Positions 17,345 to 27,490 are shown, counted from the stretch's first letter. The stretch: 40,031 bases of DNA from Nostoc sp. GT001 (GCF_030382115.1 NZ_JAUDRJ010000003.1:3033932-3073962); one strand, 5' to 3'. The notes: generated by a model from the sequence alone, not told the origin. Translations and numbers: made by a program.

Positions 17345-18736
17345 ATGGTAAATCGACGGATTGCAGAAATATTGCGAAGTGGCCAACCTGATGAGTCCCT
17401 CCAAGTGCAAGGCTGGGTGAGGACAAAGCGTGAGTCTAAGGGATTTGCTTTTATTGAAGTCAATGACGGCTCATCACTAGCTAATTTGCAAGTCGTCATT
17501 AATCAGGATTTGCCAGATTACGAAGCTATATTGAAAAAACTGAATACAGGTGCTGCTGTTGAGACTACAGGGGTACTGGTGGCTTCTCTGGGTAAAGGAC
17601 AGCGAATTGAGTTGAAAGCCGAGTCCGTGAAAGTTTACGGAGAAGCTGATCCCGATACATATCCTCTGCAAAAGAAACGCCATTCCTTTGAGTTTCTGCG
17701 AACCATTGGACATTTGCGATCGCGCACTAATTCCTTTGGTGCAGTTTTCCGCGTCAGAAATGCTTGTTCGGCAGCAATTCATCAATTTTTCCAAGAAAGA
17801 GGCTTTTTGTGGGTACATACACCCATCATCACCGCTAGCGACTGCGAAGGTGCGGGTGAACTGTTTAGCGTCACCAGTTTGGATTTAAAGAATATTCCGC
17901 GCACAGAAAACCAAGCAGTAGATTACAGCCAAGATTTTTTTGCTAAACCGACATATTTAACAGTTAGCGGCCAGTTGGAAGCGGAAGTGATGGCGATGGC
18001 GTTTAGTAACGTCTACACCTTTGGCCCTACCTTCCGTGCAGAAAATTCCAACACCTCCCGTCACTTAGCAGAATTTTGGATGGTTGAGCCGGAAATGGCT
18101 TTTTGTGACTTAGAAGGCGATATGGATTTAGCTGAGGCGTTTCTCAAACACATCTTTAAATATGTGTTGGAAACTTGCCCAGAAGACATGGAATTTTTCA
18201 ATGAACGCATTGATAAATCTGTGTTGTCAACAGCCGAAAATATTATTAATAATCAGTTTGAACGGTTAACTTATACAGAAGCCATCAAAGTTTTAGAAAA
18301 AGCTGATGTTAAATTTGAATATCCTGTGAGTTGGGGTTTAGATTTACAATCAGAACACGAACGTTACTTGGCTGAACAACAGTTTAAAAAGCCAGTAATT
18401 GTCACAGATTACCCAGCGCAAATCAAAGCCTTTTATATGCGTTTGAACGACGATGAAAAAACCGTCCGTGCAATGGATATTCTTGCACCGAAAATTGGCG
18501 AAATTGTCGGCGGTTCCCAACGCGAAGAACGCCTAGAAGTATTAGAACGCCGCGTGTTAGCGCAAGGATTAAAGCCAGAAGACTTGTGGTGGTATCTGGA
18601 TTTGCGTCGTTATGGTACTGTTCCACACGCCGGTTTTGGGTTAGGTTTTGAACGACTTGTACAATTTATGACGGGTATGGGAAATATTCGTGATGTGATT
18701 CCGTTCCCGCGTACACCACAAAGTGCTGAGTTTTAG
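17345..18736 (+). CDS. asnS: Asparagine--tRNA ligase
   Basis: Charges tRNA-Asn with asparagine. The 463-residue class IIb synthetase has an N-terminal OB-fold anticodon domain ([24 protein letters not shown]) and a catalytic domain. Motif 2 is visible as [30 protein letters not shown] and motif 3 as [18 protein letters not shown]. The Asn-type signature (residues around [29 protein letters not shown]) separates it from aspartyl-tRNA synthetase. The start is 2 bases after the preceding coiled-coil gene. A clear terminator follows at 18796. Confidence 0.95.
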   Translation: MVNRRIAEILRSGQPDESLQVQGWVRTKRESKGFAFIEVNDGSSLANLQVVINQDLPDYEAILKKLNTGAAVETTGVLVASLGKGQRIELKAESVKVYGEADPDTYPLQKKRHSFEFLRTIGHLRSRTNSFGAVFRVRNACSAAIHQFFQERGFLWVHTPIITASDCEGAGELFSVTSLDLKNIPRTENQAVDYSQDFFAKPTYLTVSGQLEAEVMAMAFSNVYTFGPTFRAENSNTSRHLAEFWMVEPEMAFCDLEGDMDLAEAFLKHIFKYVLETCPEDMEFFNERIDKSVLSTAENIINNQFERLTYTEAIKVLEKADVKFEYPVSWGLDLQSEHERYLAEQQFKKPVIVTDYPAQIKAFYMRLNDDEKTVRAMDILAPKIGEIVGGSQREERLEVLERRVLAQGLKPEDLWWYLDLRRYGTVPHAGFGLGFERLVQFMTGMGNIRDVIPFPRTPQSAEF

Positions 18737-18795
18737 TTTGGGAATTTCAATCAGGTGATTAGAAATCGCGTCTGCACGGACTTATAAAAACTTTG

Positions 18796-18817
18796 AAACC
18801 CGCATTAGCGGGTTTTC
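18796..18817 (+). terminator. Rho-independent terminator after asnS
   Basis: AAACCCGC (18796-18803), loop ATTA, GCGGGTTT (18808-18815), then a short T-rich stretch. It lies 60 bases after the asnS stop. Confidence 0.8.
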
Positions 18818-18847
18818 CTTGTATAGGCACGTAGTTTTATAAAGCGA

Positions 18848-19043
18848 TTAATTAAAATTAATAATTTTGAATGTCCCTTCACTCGATACATCTTGATTGG
18901 CAATACAGTCTAAAATGAAAGTTTTATCAGAACTACCAAATAAGGTTGCTAACACTCCAACAATAACAGAACCAGGATATCCAGGCAGTATTTCTCCTGT
19001 TGAATCAAGCCAAGGATATTTAGTCAATACTAAGGAGTAATGA
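18848..19043 (-). pseudogene. C-terminal gene remnant cut by IS630 copy 1
   Basis: On the minus strand the frame reads LVLTKYPWLDSTGEILPGYP, then GSVIVGVLATLFGSSDKTFI and LDCIANQDVSSEGTFKIINFN, ending with TAA at 18850-18848. The composition is that of a folded protein. Upstream the frame meets the insertion element at 19046. Beyond the element (20185 upward) the same frame closes quickly, so the rest of the gene is lost or shifted. Family not recognised. Confidence 0.4.
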
Positions 19044-19056
19044 TAAGTAGGTCAAC

Positions 19057-19596
19057 CTAATTAAACATAAAACGTTCAACTTGGTACTGACCTTGCACGG
19101 CTCTATTTTCTATACCCTCAATAATAGCGATCGCTAATTCATATTCATCGTCAAAAACTCGGCCGGCAAGCTCATCACGTTTGAGATGCAACCATTCGTC
19201 TTCAATGCGATTCATTTGTGGGCTATAAGGAGGTAGAAAAAAAATGTACAATCCTTGCTGTTGCCAACGTTGATGCTGCTGGCGAGCCAAAAGACTTTTG
19301 TGAACAGAGGCATTATCGTGAATGATGACGGTAATTTGTCCAGTTTCCAATAAGCGGTGTGCAGCAATTTGAGCCTGCCAATCCATGAGTTGGACATAGG
19401 TCGGTGCTTTCAATGTTCCAAGCATCAAAGCGTAATTAAAACTAGATTTCGGCTCCCAAATACCGAAGATGTTGATCCGCCTACCGCGTCGTCTATTTTG
19501 TCGAATACGTTTTTGCTCTCCCCTACGCCCATAAGTATAATCAGTGGGACTAGTGCAGTAACAACCAGATTCATCCAAGTACTTTAAACAAACCAA
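19057..19596 (-). CDS. IS630 transposase orfB (DDE catalytic domain), copy 1
   Basis: A 179-residue frame that is intact here: MVCLKYLDESGCYCTSPTDY through ERFMFN. The catalytic triad is visible: Asp8 in LDESG, Asp in IIHDNASVHK, and Glu in the MNRIEDEW motif. In another frame upstream, in phase with orfB, KGWCWKRIRYCPALNLNAGY bridges to orfA, so the full transposase is probably made by a frameshift at an A7-G4 tract near 19711-19721. Because orfA of this copy is broken, this copy is unlikely to make a full enzyme. Confidence 0.8.
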   Translation of the reverse strand: MVCLKYLDESGCYCTSPTDYTYGRRGEQKRIRQNRRRGRRINIFGIWEPKSSFNYALMLGTLKAPTYVQLMDWQAQIAAHRLLETGQITVIIHDNASVHKSLLARQQHQRWQQQGLYIFFLPPYSPQMNRIEDEWLHLKRDELAGRVFDDEYELAIAIIEGIENRAVQGQYQVERFMFN

Positions 19597-19667
19597 TCCT
19601 AATTTTGCCCATAGCTTGAGTAATTCCCAATCTTGGCGTTTAGCTTTTAAATATCCTGCATTCAGAT

Positions 19668-20130
19668 TTAAAGCCGGACAGTAGCGGATACGTTTCCAAC
19701 ACCACCCCTTTTTTTGAGTAGTCGCCTGATTTGTTCGGCTCCTAGTTCGATTTGTCGTTCCTCAAATAGCTTTTGACTTAGCTGCCGAGCACTGTAACGG
19801 CGATTTTGTCCCAAGCATTCTTCTACTACTTGCCAATCTTCTTCCTGCCAAGTTCTTTTTTTTCCACGTCCTGGCGCTTCCCATAAACCTCCTAACCCCT
19901 GAAATTCCCAGCGTTTTATTGTTTGCCTCACCGTTTGTTGTGCCCAACCTCACCGTTTGTTGTGCCCAACCTAAATACTTTGCAATCTGAGGTACATTCC
20001 ATCCGTGGGCATTGAGGCGCAAAGCGATCGCTCTAAGTTTGGTTCGACGTGGTACTTTATCTGCACAAGTGAGTTCTTTTAGTGTCAGGTCTTCTTCAGC
20101 AGTTAGTATTATTCTTAACGCGCTAGGCAT
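19668..20130 (-). pseudogene. IS630 transposase orfA (DNA-binding part), copy 1, frameshifted
   Basis: It starts MPSALRIILTAEEDLTLKEL and carries the helix-turn-helix (LRLNAHGWNVPQIAKYLGWAQQTVR). The frame then breaks because a 22-bp unit is duplicated at 19926-19969 (22 is not a multiple of 3). The second part continues in another frame as RQTIKRWEFQGLGGLWEAPG to QIRRLLKKRGG. Without the duplication the reading would be continuous, as in copy 2 at that site. Confidence 0.8.
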
Positions 20131-20478
20131 CAGCTATCACTTAATTTCTGCACTCTATCTTACGTTTTTTTTGGTTGACCTACTTATCGAGAATATATAC
20201 AAATTTTTCACTTCAGTATTAAATTTCATACACAATAAATTAGGGTTACAACACCCTACAGATTGGCTATATTCAATTTGCTCGAAAATCACTATATAAT
20301 AACAATTAACCTCATAACTAGCTGATTATGAGCAATCATTCACATTTACTATCTTTAGATTAATGGTTTGGCAAGGTAAATACTTTCTTGCTTGCCTGCG
20401 TGGGATAAGTGACGCTAGTGTTAAAAGAATTGTGCAAAGCGAAACCTCCCCATCCCAGAAGTCGAGCAGGAAGCTAGA

Positions 20479-20787
20479 ATGGTAATTCCAAATAAACAAG
20501 TAAAATCTAATACAGATATTTTAGATAATAGACGCACCCAAACTCGTATCCAAGTTCTCATTCCTAAAGATTTGCATGAGGAACCAGTCATTTCACGACT
20601 GGTTTCTCACTATAGTGTCACAGTCATTATTGCTGATGCTCAGGTAAGCGCAAACGTGCCACAACATAGCTGCTTCGATCTGGAACTGCAAGGTACTGTT
20701 TCTCAGATTGAAAGCGCCCTAACTTACCTGGATGAACTGGATTTAGAAGTTTTGCACCGAGCCAGCCCTGAAGAAGATGGTTGGTAG
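20479..20787 (+). CDS. NIL-domain protein
   Basis: A 102-residue cytoplasmic protein. After a polar N-terminus, residues about 22-95 form an ACT-like NIL domain (RIQVLIPKDLHEEPVISRLVSHYSVTVIIADAQVS ... FDLELQGTVSQIESALTYLDEL). NIL domains occur at the C-termini of methionine ABC-transporter ATPases and in stand-alone cyanobacterial proteins and usually sense small ligands; the ligand here is unknown. AGGA eight bases before ATG 20479 is a plausible ribosome site. A strong hairpin follows the stop. Confidence 0.8.
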   Translation: MVIPNKQVKSNTDILDNRRTQTRIQVLIPKDLHEEPVISRLVSHYSVTVIIADAQVSANVPQHSCFDLELQGTVSQIESALTYLDELDLEVLHRASPEEDGW

Positions 20788-20806
20788 ATTTGGTTAGGAG
20801 TTAGGA

Positions 20807-20837
20807 GTTAGGAGTTATGAATTTTTTAACTCCTAAC
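20807..20837. terminator. Bidirectional hairpin between NIL and rre1-like genes
   Basis: GTTAGGAGTTA (20807-20817) pairs perfectly with TAACTCCTAAC (20827-20837). The stem lies within a tandem of TTAGGAG units and their complements (20793-20860), between two convergent genes. Confidence 0.65.
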
Positions 20838-20863
20838 TTTTAACTCTTAACTCTTAACTTTGT

Positions 20864-21544
20864 TTAAGCCATTTGATTTTCAATCGCCCACCGCGCTAGT
20901 TCAGTGCGGTTATGGAGATTGGTTTTGCCCAACATATTGGACACATGACTTTCAACCGTGCGCTGACTAACATTTAGTTCTTCAGCAATTTCCCGGTTAG
21001 CTAAACCCCTAGCGACGAACTGGACTACTTTCAGTTCGGTTGGGGTTAATTGCACATCGAAGGGAACCTGGATACGGGAACCGTTTTCGCCTCCTTTAGC
21101 TTGGTGTTCTTTCCAACGGATAGTTTGTTTCAGCGAGGATTCAACTTGCGCTACGAGTTCTTCTGGTTCAAAGGGTTTGACCATATAAACATCAGCACCT
21201 TTATTCAGACCCTTAACTCGGTCTGCACTTTGTCCCTTAGCTGAAAGGAAAAGAACCGGAATCCAGCTGGTGCGTTCGTTTTGCCGGACTTGTTCCACAA
21301 AAGTATATCCGTCCATTTCCGGCATCATCACATCGCAGATGATCATGTCTGGAACATCTTGCTCTAAAATTTCCAGAGCTTCACGTCCATTTTCAGCGGT
21401 GATGACTTCATATCCCCGGAATTCTAAGTAATCCTTCACCAGCAAGATGAGGTTAGGGTCATCATCAATCAATAGAAGTCGTTTGTGATCTTTCATGCTG
21501 GGCTCTTTCATAGCAGTGGCACTTGTCGCGCTTCGGTCCATCAA
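20864..21544 (-). CDS. Response regulator, NarL/LuxR type, Rre1/Ycf29-like
   Basis: A 226-residue two-domain regulator. The receiver domain covers about residues 20-140, with the acidic pair in LLLIDDDPN, phospho-acceptor Asp71 (MIICDVMMPEMDGY) and the KPFEP lysine. The LuxR-type helix-turn-helix covers 165-225 (LTPTELKVVQFVARGLANREIAEELNVSQRTVESHVSNMLGKT). It resembles the cyanobacterial Rre1 / plastid Ycf29 group. In Synechocystis and Synechococcus, Rre1 acts with Hik2/Hik34 on heat-shock and stress genes including groESL; the identification here is by recall. Several start codons exist (21544, 21511, 21496). The ATG at 21496 (MKDHKRLLLIDDD) gives the tightest receiver start and may be the real one. 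groES lies 1.1 kb away, divergently. Confidence 0.75.
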   Translation of the reverse strand: MMDRSATSATAMKEPSMKDHKRLLLIDDDPNLILLVKDYLEFRGYEVITAENGREALEILEQDVPDMIICDVMMPEMDGYTFVEQVRQNERTSWIPVLFLSAKGQSADRVKGLNKGADVYMVKPFEPEELVAQVESSLKQTIRWKEHQAKGGENGSRIQVPFDVQLTPTELKVVQFVARGLANREIAEELNVSQRTVESHVSNMLGKTNLHNRTELARWAIENQMA

Positions 21545-21869
21545 AGTCTTGAATATTTATCCTCTATGGTGGGTTATTCGAGATGTTGTCCTTTTTCCTA
21601 CTTAACTTGCCTTTGCTGTCTCGAAGTCTCAAAAATGCCGAGCACTTTCAATAGACTAGTAGCTCGATAGCAAAAGTCCAGCAAGGATACGTATAGCAGT
21701 AGTATCTATAATGCGCTATTATATATCGCTTTGAAAGGGGCGGGGTAAAAAACACTGATTAAATAATAATCTTTCGGACTCACAAGTAAGTATTGGCTTA
21801 AAGATAACCCTACCTCAAAACCAACCCGCACTTTCTTAAAGCTTACTGCTATACCATATCCTTTAGTTG

Positions 21870-22328
21870 TTAAGCCTCTATGAGGTGTTCACAAGAAACT
21901 AGGGAAGTTTCTGGCAAAAGATGGATTGAAAACGCATATTCTTCTACCACCTTATTGCCTATTCAGTGTTCTCGGATAATCCGCAGGGTAACTTCCGGGT
22001 TTGCTTGGCGATACCAGACACCATCAGGGTAAACCACCATTATCGATCTAGAACAAGAAACACGCAAGCAATTGGCTTTAGTTTTGATAGACGCAAATAG
22101 AATAACTTTAGTGCGGCTCATTGAGTTTTAAATCTTTAAGTCGCTTTTTTAAGTAATCCCAGAATTCCAGACTAGCTCCTTTTGGGCAGCAATTGCCTGG
22201 TCAGCGCAAATAAAAATGTATTGCTGAATTTTTGCAAGTCCTAAGCTTTCTACACAATTACTCAGGGTCTTATGTTCCAGAGACTTAGTAGTTTTGGGGA
22301 TTTGATGGCTGGACTGGCTCGCTGTCAC
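21870..22328 (-). pseudogene. Decayed (2Fe-2S) ferredoxin-domain protein
   Basis: In three minus-strand frames a thioredoxin-like [2Fe-2S] ferredoxin protein can be pieced together. From GTG 22328: MTASQSSHQIPKTTKSLEHK ... ESLGLAKIQQYIFICADQ; then, shifted, CCPKGASLEFWDYLKKRLKD; then KTKANCLRV...IMVVYPDGVWYRQANPEVTLR; then an in-frame TGA at 21965-21963; then IGNKVVEEYAFSIHLLPE, to a stop at 21870. Known relatives carry cysteines in CADQxKPKCC and in NCLRVCxxGP. Here the ADQ-CC spacing is deleted and the last cysteine region is scrambled. It is clearly inactive, with at least two frameshifts and one stop. A 52-codon piece (21963-22121) remains open. Confidence 0.75.
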
Positions 22329-22523
22329 TGTATTGTTACTTATCGAGTGGCTCCCTGATTACAGTTCTATAAAAATTTGCAAGCTTTGCAAATAAAGTTG
22401 ACTGGGGAGTGGAGAAGAATTCTCATACCTCCCTACTCCCTACTCTCTTCGTAACTTACAGAACAAAACCCGCAAAGTAGAAATAATTAAGCATTTATAC
22501 TTAAGTACATCTATGACCCTCTA

Positions 22524-22539
22524 GTTCGGGAACCCGTAC
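22524..22539 (+). promoter_or_regulatory. K-box of the groESL operon
   Basis: GTTCGGGAACCCGTAC fits the cyanobacterial K-box pattern GTTCGG-NNAN-CCNNAC exactly. K-boxes upstream of groESL have been tied to light-dependent expression. It lies about 55 bases upstream of the CIRCE element. Confidence 0.8.
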
Positions 22540-22550
22540 TCAAGGCATTC

Positions 22551-22580
22551 TTGCCATTAGACGCCACTTTTCGGTAAATT
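22551..22580 (+). promoter_or_regulatory. Likely groESL promoter
   Basis: TTGCCA (22551-22556) and TAAATT (22575-22580) are spaced by 18 bases and fit sigma-70-type -35 and -10 boxes. The -10 box runs into the left arm of CIRCE, so HrcA binding would block transcription start. A second TATACT at 22496-22501 may be an upstream -10. Confidence 0.5.
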
Positions 22581-22605
22581 AGCACTCAGGAGTTGAGAGT
22601 GCTAA
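22579..22605 (+). promoter_or_regulatory. CIRCE operator (HrcA site)
   Basis: TTAGCACTC-N9-GAGTGCTAA, a perfect match to the CIRCE consensus, ends 18 bases before the groES start. HrcA bound here represses groESL until heat stress. Confidence 0.97.
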
Positions 22606-22623
22606 ACTCTGGAGAAAATAATT

Positions 22624-22935
22624 ATGGCAGCTTTATCTCTAAGCGTTTCTACAGTTAAACCTTTGGGCGATCGCGTTTTCGTAAAAGTGAGCGCCTCTGA
22701 GGAAAAGACCGCAGGTGGTCTGTATTTGCCCGATACCGCCAAGGAAAAGCCCCAAGTAGGGGAAGTAGTGGCCCTTGGTCCTGGCAAGCGTAATGACGAT
22801 GGAAACCGTCAGGAATTGGAAATTAAAGTCGGCGATAAGGTGCTGTACTCTAAGTACGCTGGCACTGACATCAAGCTCGGCACCGAAGAATATGTACTGC
22901 TTTCTGAAAAAGATATTTTAGCAGTTGTTATCTAG
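22624..22935 (+). CDS. groES: Co-chaperonin GroES
   Basis: A 103-residue co-chaperonin that caps GroEL. It contains the family start [34 protein letters not shown] with the mobile loop, and the C-terminal [25 protein letters not shown]. It is the first gene of the groESL operon, with CIRCE, K-box and promoter directly upstream. Relative to the classical GroES the N-terminus has about eight extra residues (MAALSLSV), usual in cyanobacteria. Confidence 0.97.
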   Translation: MAALSLSVSTVKPLGDRVFVKVSASEEKTAGGLYLPDTAKEKPQVGEVVALGPGKRNDDGNRQELEIKVGDKVLYSKYAGTDIKLGTEEYVLLSEKDILAVVI

Positions 22936-22974
22936 TGGGGAGCGGGGAATAAGCAATAGGGAACGTCAAAGACA

Positions 22975-23004
22975 ATGCCCGATGCCCAATACCCAATACC
23001 CAAT
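22975..23004. repeat. TGCCCAATACCCA-type heptamer repeats between groES and groEL
   Basis: Degenerate units (GCCCGAT, GCCCAAT, ACCCAAT, ACCCAAT) lie in the 107-base gap inside the operon. A related phrase is at 13355-13375. Confidence 0.6.
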
Positions 23005-23036
23005 TCAAAAAAAATTGACTTACTCCCGGAATTTAG

Positions 23037-24677
<1,641 letters not shown>

Positions 24678-24705
24678 TAGTTTGTAGTTACATAAGTTGA
24701 AAAAT

Positions 24706-24738
24706 AGCTGCTTCCCTTGTGGAGGCGGCTGTTTTTTT
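24706..24738 (+). terminator. Rho-independent terminator of groESL
   Basis: AGCTGCTTCC (24706-24715) pairs with GGAGGCGGCT (24721-24730) with two G-U pairs and a 5-base loop, followed by GTTTTTTT. Confidence 0.85.
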
Positions 24739-24760
24739 GTGTCAAAAGAAGAGGAAGAGG

Positions 24761-24876
24761 GTGAGTTACGACAACGCTTGTAAATATTTAGCTGAACAAG
24801 TACCCAGCCGAGTTTGTGCGTTGGTTACTTGGGGTAGAGGTGCAACAAATTGAAGTCTTAAAAACGCAGAAGTGTT
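24761..24876 (+). pseudogene. Truncated Rpn-family (PD-(D/E)XK) gene remnant
   Basis: After a GAGGAAGAGG ribosome site, GTG 24761 opens VSYDNACKYLAEQ. One extra base then shifts the frame, and YPAEFVRWLLGVEVQQIEVLKT follows before a stop at about 24876. This is the N-terminus of the cyanobacterial Rpn-type nuclease/transposase-like proteins. Everything beyond is gone, replaced by IS4-like sequence. Confidence 0.55.
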
Positions 24877-24951
24877 GAATATTAAGAAAAATCCTATAAA
24901 AATAACCCAAAATATGGTAATTTTGGGCGAAGGCTTAAAATATATTAGTTT

Positions 24952-25079
24952 GATTATGATTATAAATTCATTTACCAAAATTGTCAAAGATATCCTGAAA
25001 AGCCTACCAAAAAAACGATTATCCAGTATTAAATAGTCGTCTATTCTTTGAGTGCTGGCTGCTTCTTTTGCTCTGGATA
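24952..25079 (+). pseudogene. 5' remnant of an IS4-like transposase
   Basis: ATG near 24957 gives MIINSFTKIVKDILKSLPKK. After frameshifts the sequence continues as NDYPVLNSRLFFECW and then AASFALD at the edge of IS630 copy 2. Beyond that element (26199 onward) it continues as NSLTSMRDLFPRLNNTGFKV. The order and phrases fit the N-terminus of an IS4-family transposase as found in Nostoc. Several small indels make it inactive. Confidence 0.55.
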
Positions 25080-25090
25080 AGTAGGTCAAC

Positions 25091-25629
25091 CTAATTAAAC
25101 ATAAAACGTTCAACTTGGTACTGACCTTGCACGGCTCTATTTTCTATACCCTCAATAATAGCGATCGCTAATTCATATTCATCGTCAAAAACTCGGCCGG
25201 CAAGCTCATCACGTTTGAGATGCAACCATTCGTCTTCAATGCGATTCATTTGTGGGCTATAAGGAGGTAGAAAAAAATGTACAATCCTTGCTGTTGCCAA
25301 CGTTGATGCTGCTGGCGAGCCAAAAGACTTTTGTGAACAGAGGCATTATCGTGAATGATGACGGTAATTTGTCCAGTTTCCAATAAGCGGTGTGCAGCAA
25401 TTTGAGCCTGCCAATCCATGAGTTGGACATAGGTCGGTGCTTTCAATGTTCCAAGCATCAAAGCGTAATTAAAACTAGATTTCGGCTCCCAAATACCGAA
25501 GATGTTGATCCGCCTACCGCGTCGTCTATTTTGTCGAATACGTTTTTGCTCTCCCCTACGCCCATAAGTATAATCAGTGGGACTAGTGCAGTAACAACCA
25601 GATTCATCCAAGTACTTTAAACAAACCAA
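25091..25629 (-). pseudogene. IS630 transposase orfB, copy 2, frameshifted
   Basis: It reads MVCLKYLDESGCYCTSPTDY as in copy 1 up to QQQGLYIFF, then loses the frame at a 7-base A run (8 in copy 1) and stops as YLLIAHK. The final part, LPPYSPQMNRIEDEWLHLKRDE to ERFMFN, with the third catalytic residue Glu, survives in the next frame. The catalytic domain is therefore not produced whole. Confidence 0.82.
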
Positions 25630-25700
25630 TCCTAATTTTGCCCATAGCTTGAGTAATTCCCAATCTTGGCGTTTAGCTTTTAAATATCCTGCATTCAGAT

Positions 25701-26143
25701 TTAAAGCCGGACAGTAGCGGATACGTTTCCAATACCACCCCTTTTTTTGAGTAGTCGCCTGATTTGTTCGGCTCCTAGTTCGATTTGTCGTTCCTCAAAT
25801 AGCTTTTGACTTAGCTGCCGAGCACTGTAACGACGATTTTGTCCCAAGCATTCTTCTACTACTTGCCAATCTTCTTCTTGCCAAGTTCTTTTTTTCCACG
25901 TCCTGGCGCTTCCCACAAACCTCCTAACCCTTGAAATTGCCAGCGTTTTATTGTCTGCCTGACCGTTTGTTGTGCCCAACCTAAATACTTTGCAATCTGA
26001 GGTACATTCCATCCGTGGGCATTGAGGCGCAAAGCGATCGCTCTTTGTTTGGTTCGATGTGGTACTTTATCTGCACAACTGAGTTCTTTTAGTGTCAGGT
26101 CTTCTTCAGTAGTTAGTATTATTCTTAACGCGCTAGGCATCAT
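25701..26143 (-). pseudogene. IS630 transposase orfA, copy 2, frameshifted
   Basis: It starts MMPSALRIILTTEEDLTLKEL and runs unbroken through the helix-turn-helix and RQTIKRWQFQGLGGLWEAPG, where copy 1 is broken by its duplication. The frame then fails at a 7-base A run after PGRGKK (8 in copy 1) and ends ELGKKKIGK. The remainder (TWQEEDWQVVEECLGQNRRY to RRLLKKRGG) lies in another frame. Confidence 0.82.
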
Positions 26144-26198
26144 CTATCACTTGATTTCTGCACTCTATCTATCTTACGTTTTTTTTGGTTGACCTACT

Positions 26199-26406
26199 TA
26201 ACAGTTTAACAAGTATGCGAGATTTATTTCCAAGATTAAATAACACCGGATTTAAAGTAGATATTTCTACCTTTTCCAAAACCAGTTCTCACCACGCACA
26301 AAAACCCTTTCAAGAAATTTATCAGAAATTGAATGAGTTAGTACAGAAGAAAATTCATAAAAAATTACACAATAAATATTCAATATTTCTGGGTATAGAT
26401 ATCTAA
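26199..26406 (+). pseudogene. 3' continuation of the IS4-like transposase remnant
   Basis: In frame with the TA at the element edge: NSLTSMRDLFPRLNNTGFKV, DISTFSKTSSHHAQKPFQEI and YQKLNELVQKKIHKKLHNKY, then SIFLGIDI and a stop. Intact relatives continue from about here into the catalytic core (..IDSTIITLTSKLL in my memory). Here only the N-terminal DNA-binding part remains. Confidence 0.6.
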
Positions 26407-26412
26407 CCTCAA

Positions 26413-26574
26413 CAGGTTCAAGAACATCTTTGCCCGGTGCTGAATTTGCTAAGTTTGCTCAAGAGAAATTACCAAAAAAGCTGTATATGAGTCCAATACT
26501 GCAACAGTATTTTGGTCAGAAGCATCAGTCAAGCTATACATTAGATGATTATGTAATATTGGCGAAAAAATCAT
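26413..26574 (+). pseudogene. Unidentified coding remnant before ureD
   Basis: One plus-strand frame reads GAEFAKFAQEKLPKKLYMSP, then ILQQYFGQKHQSSYTLDDYV and ILAKKS before TGA at about 26574. It has protein-like composition but no start codon or ribosome site of its own. It could be the tail of an older gene displaced by the IS elements. The following 76 bases to ureD are AT-rich and probably hold the urease promoter, which I cannot pinpoint. Confidence 0.3.
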
Positions 26575-26650
26575 GATAAATTGCAAGTAAAGTACCAAAG
26601 AATGCATTAAATCAATATAAGATATCTGAACTTTAATCTTGAATTTATAA

Positions 26651-27490
26651 ATGACCTGCAATTCACAAATAGCAGAAGGTTGGCATGGCAAACTTAATTT
26701 AGTCTATACCGATCGCCAGGGTAAAACCCAATTAATTTACAATCACCAACAAGCACCCCTGAAGGTACAACGCCCATTTTACCCAGAAGGTGAAAAAGTT
26801 TGTCATAGCGTAATTTTACACACGGCTGGGGGAATGGTAGGAGGCGATCGCTTATCCTCTAATATTCACCTCCAACCCCAAGCCCAAACCTTAATCACCA
26901 CGGCGGCTGCAAGCAAAATATACCGCAGTAATGGCTTACAAGCTAGACAAACCATACAGATGCAGGTTGACGCTGATGCTTGTTTAGAATGGTTGCCGCA
27001 AGAGACAATTTTATTTAACGACGCGATTTATCGGCAAGATTTACGGGTAGAATTAGCAACCGGGGCTAGCTTCTTAGGCTGGGAAATTACCCGATTTGGT
27101 CGCAGTGCTAGAGGAGAGAAATTCTTGCAAGGAGAATGGCGATCGCACACGGAAATTTGGCAGCAAGGTGTTCCTTTATGGATTGATCGCCAATACTTAC
27201 CGGGTAGCGAAGACATTTTCCACAGTCCCCACGCTTTGGCTGGAAAACCAATCGTAGGTAGTCTAGTTTGGGTTGGTAGTGCCGTTTCAGCAGAAATTGT
27301 CGAAAAAACGCGAAATTTATGGAATGGGGTAGGAGAAGCGGGTGTTAGCCGATTACAACATGGATTATTGTGTCGATATCGCGGTGCTTCCACATCTGAG
27401 GTGAGAAACTGGTTTATTGATGTTTGGCAATTGCTGCGAATTTCTTTTTTGAATCGTGGTAATTGTATACCAAGAGTATGGCAGGTTTGA
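26651..27490 (+). CDS. ureD: Urease accessory protein UreD (UreH)
   Basis: Chaperone that, with UreF and UreG, delivers nickel to apo-urease. The 279-residue product has the typical [40 protein letters not shown] core, the [18 protein letters not shown] segment and the C-terminal [19 protein letters not shown]. It is the first gene of a urease cluster: 25 bases separate it from ureA, which has a strong ribosome site. No ureE, ureF or ureG is present in the window, so the remaining accessory genes must be elsewhere. Just upstream is IS-derived debris, so its promoter may have been reshaped. Confidence 0.93.
   Translation: MTCNSQIAEGWHGKLNLVYTDRQGKTQLIYNHQQAPLKVQRPFYPEGEKVCHSVILHTAGGMVGGDRLSSNIHLQPQAQTLITTAAASKIYRSNGLQARQTIQMQVDADACLEWLPQETILFNDAIYRQDLRVELATGASFLGWEITRFGRSARGEKFLQGEWRSHTEIWQQGVPLWIDRQYLPGSEDIFHSPHALAGKPIVGSLVWVGSAVSAEIVEKTRNLWNGVGEAGVSRLQHGLLCRYRGASTSEVRNWFIDVWQLLRISFLNRGNCIPRVWQV

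Larger units (their letters stand above)
19046..20184 (-). mobile_element. IS630-family element, copy 1 (1139 bp)
   Basis: The ends are AGTAGGTCAACC...GGTTGACCTACT, a perfect 12-bp terminal inverted repeat, flanked by TA on both sides (19044-19045 and 20185-20186). It carries two minus-strand frames: orfA (helix-turn-helix) and orfB (DDE catalytic). It is almost identical to copy 2 at 25080-26198. Relative to that copy it has a 22-bp tandem duplication (19926-19947 repeated at 19948-19969), one extra base in each of two A/T runs, and lacks 4 bases near the right end, which accounts for the 20-bp length difference. Confidence 0.92.
25080..26198 (-). mobile_element. IS630-family element, copy 2 (1119 bp), nested in an IS4-like remnant
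   Basis: The terminal inverted repeats are the same as copy 1 (AGTAGGTCAACC...GGTTGACCTACT), with TA on both sides (25078-25079 and 26199-26200). It is nearly identical to 19046-20184. It lacks the 22-bp duplication of copy 1 but has 7 instead of 8 A/T bases in two runs (near 25271-25277 and 25889-25895). Each run difference shifts a transposase frame. Confidence 0.92.

Noticed and set aside
19357..19587. 76-residue plus-strand frame, repeated identically at 25390-25620
   Set aside because: It is antisense to the transposase catalytic domain; identity only reflects the duplicated element.
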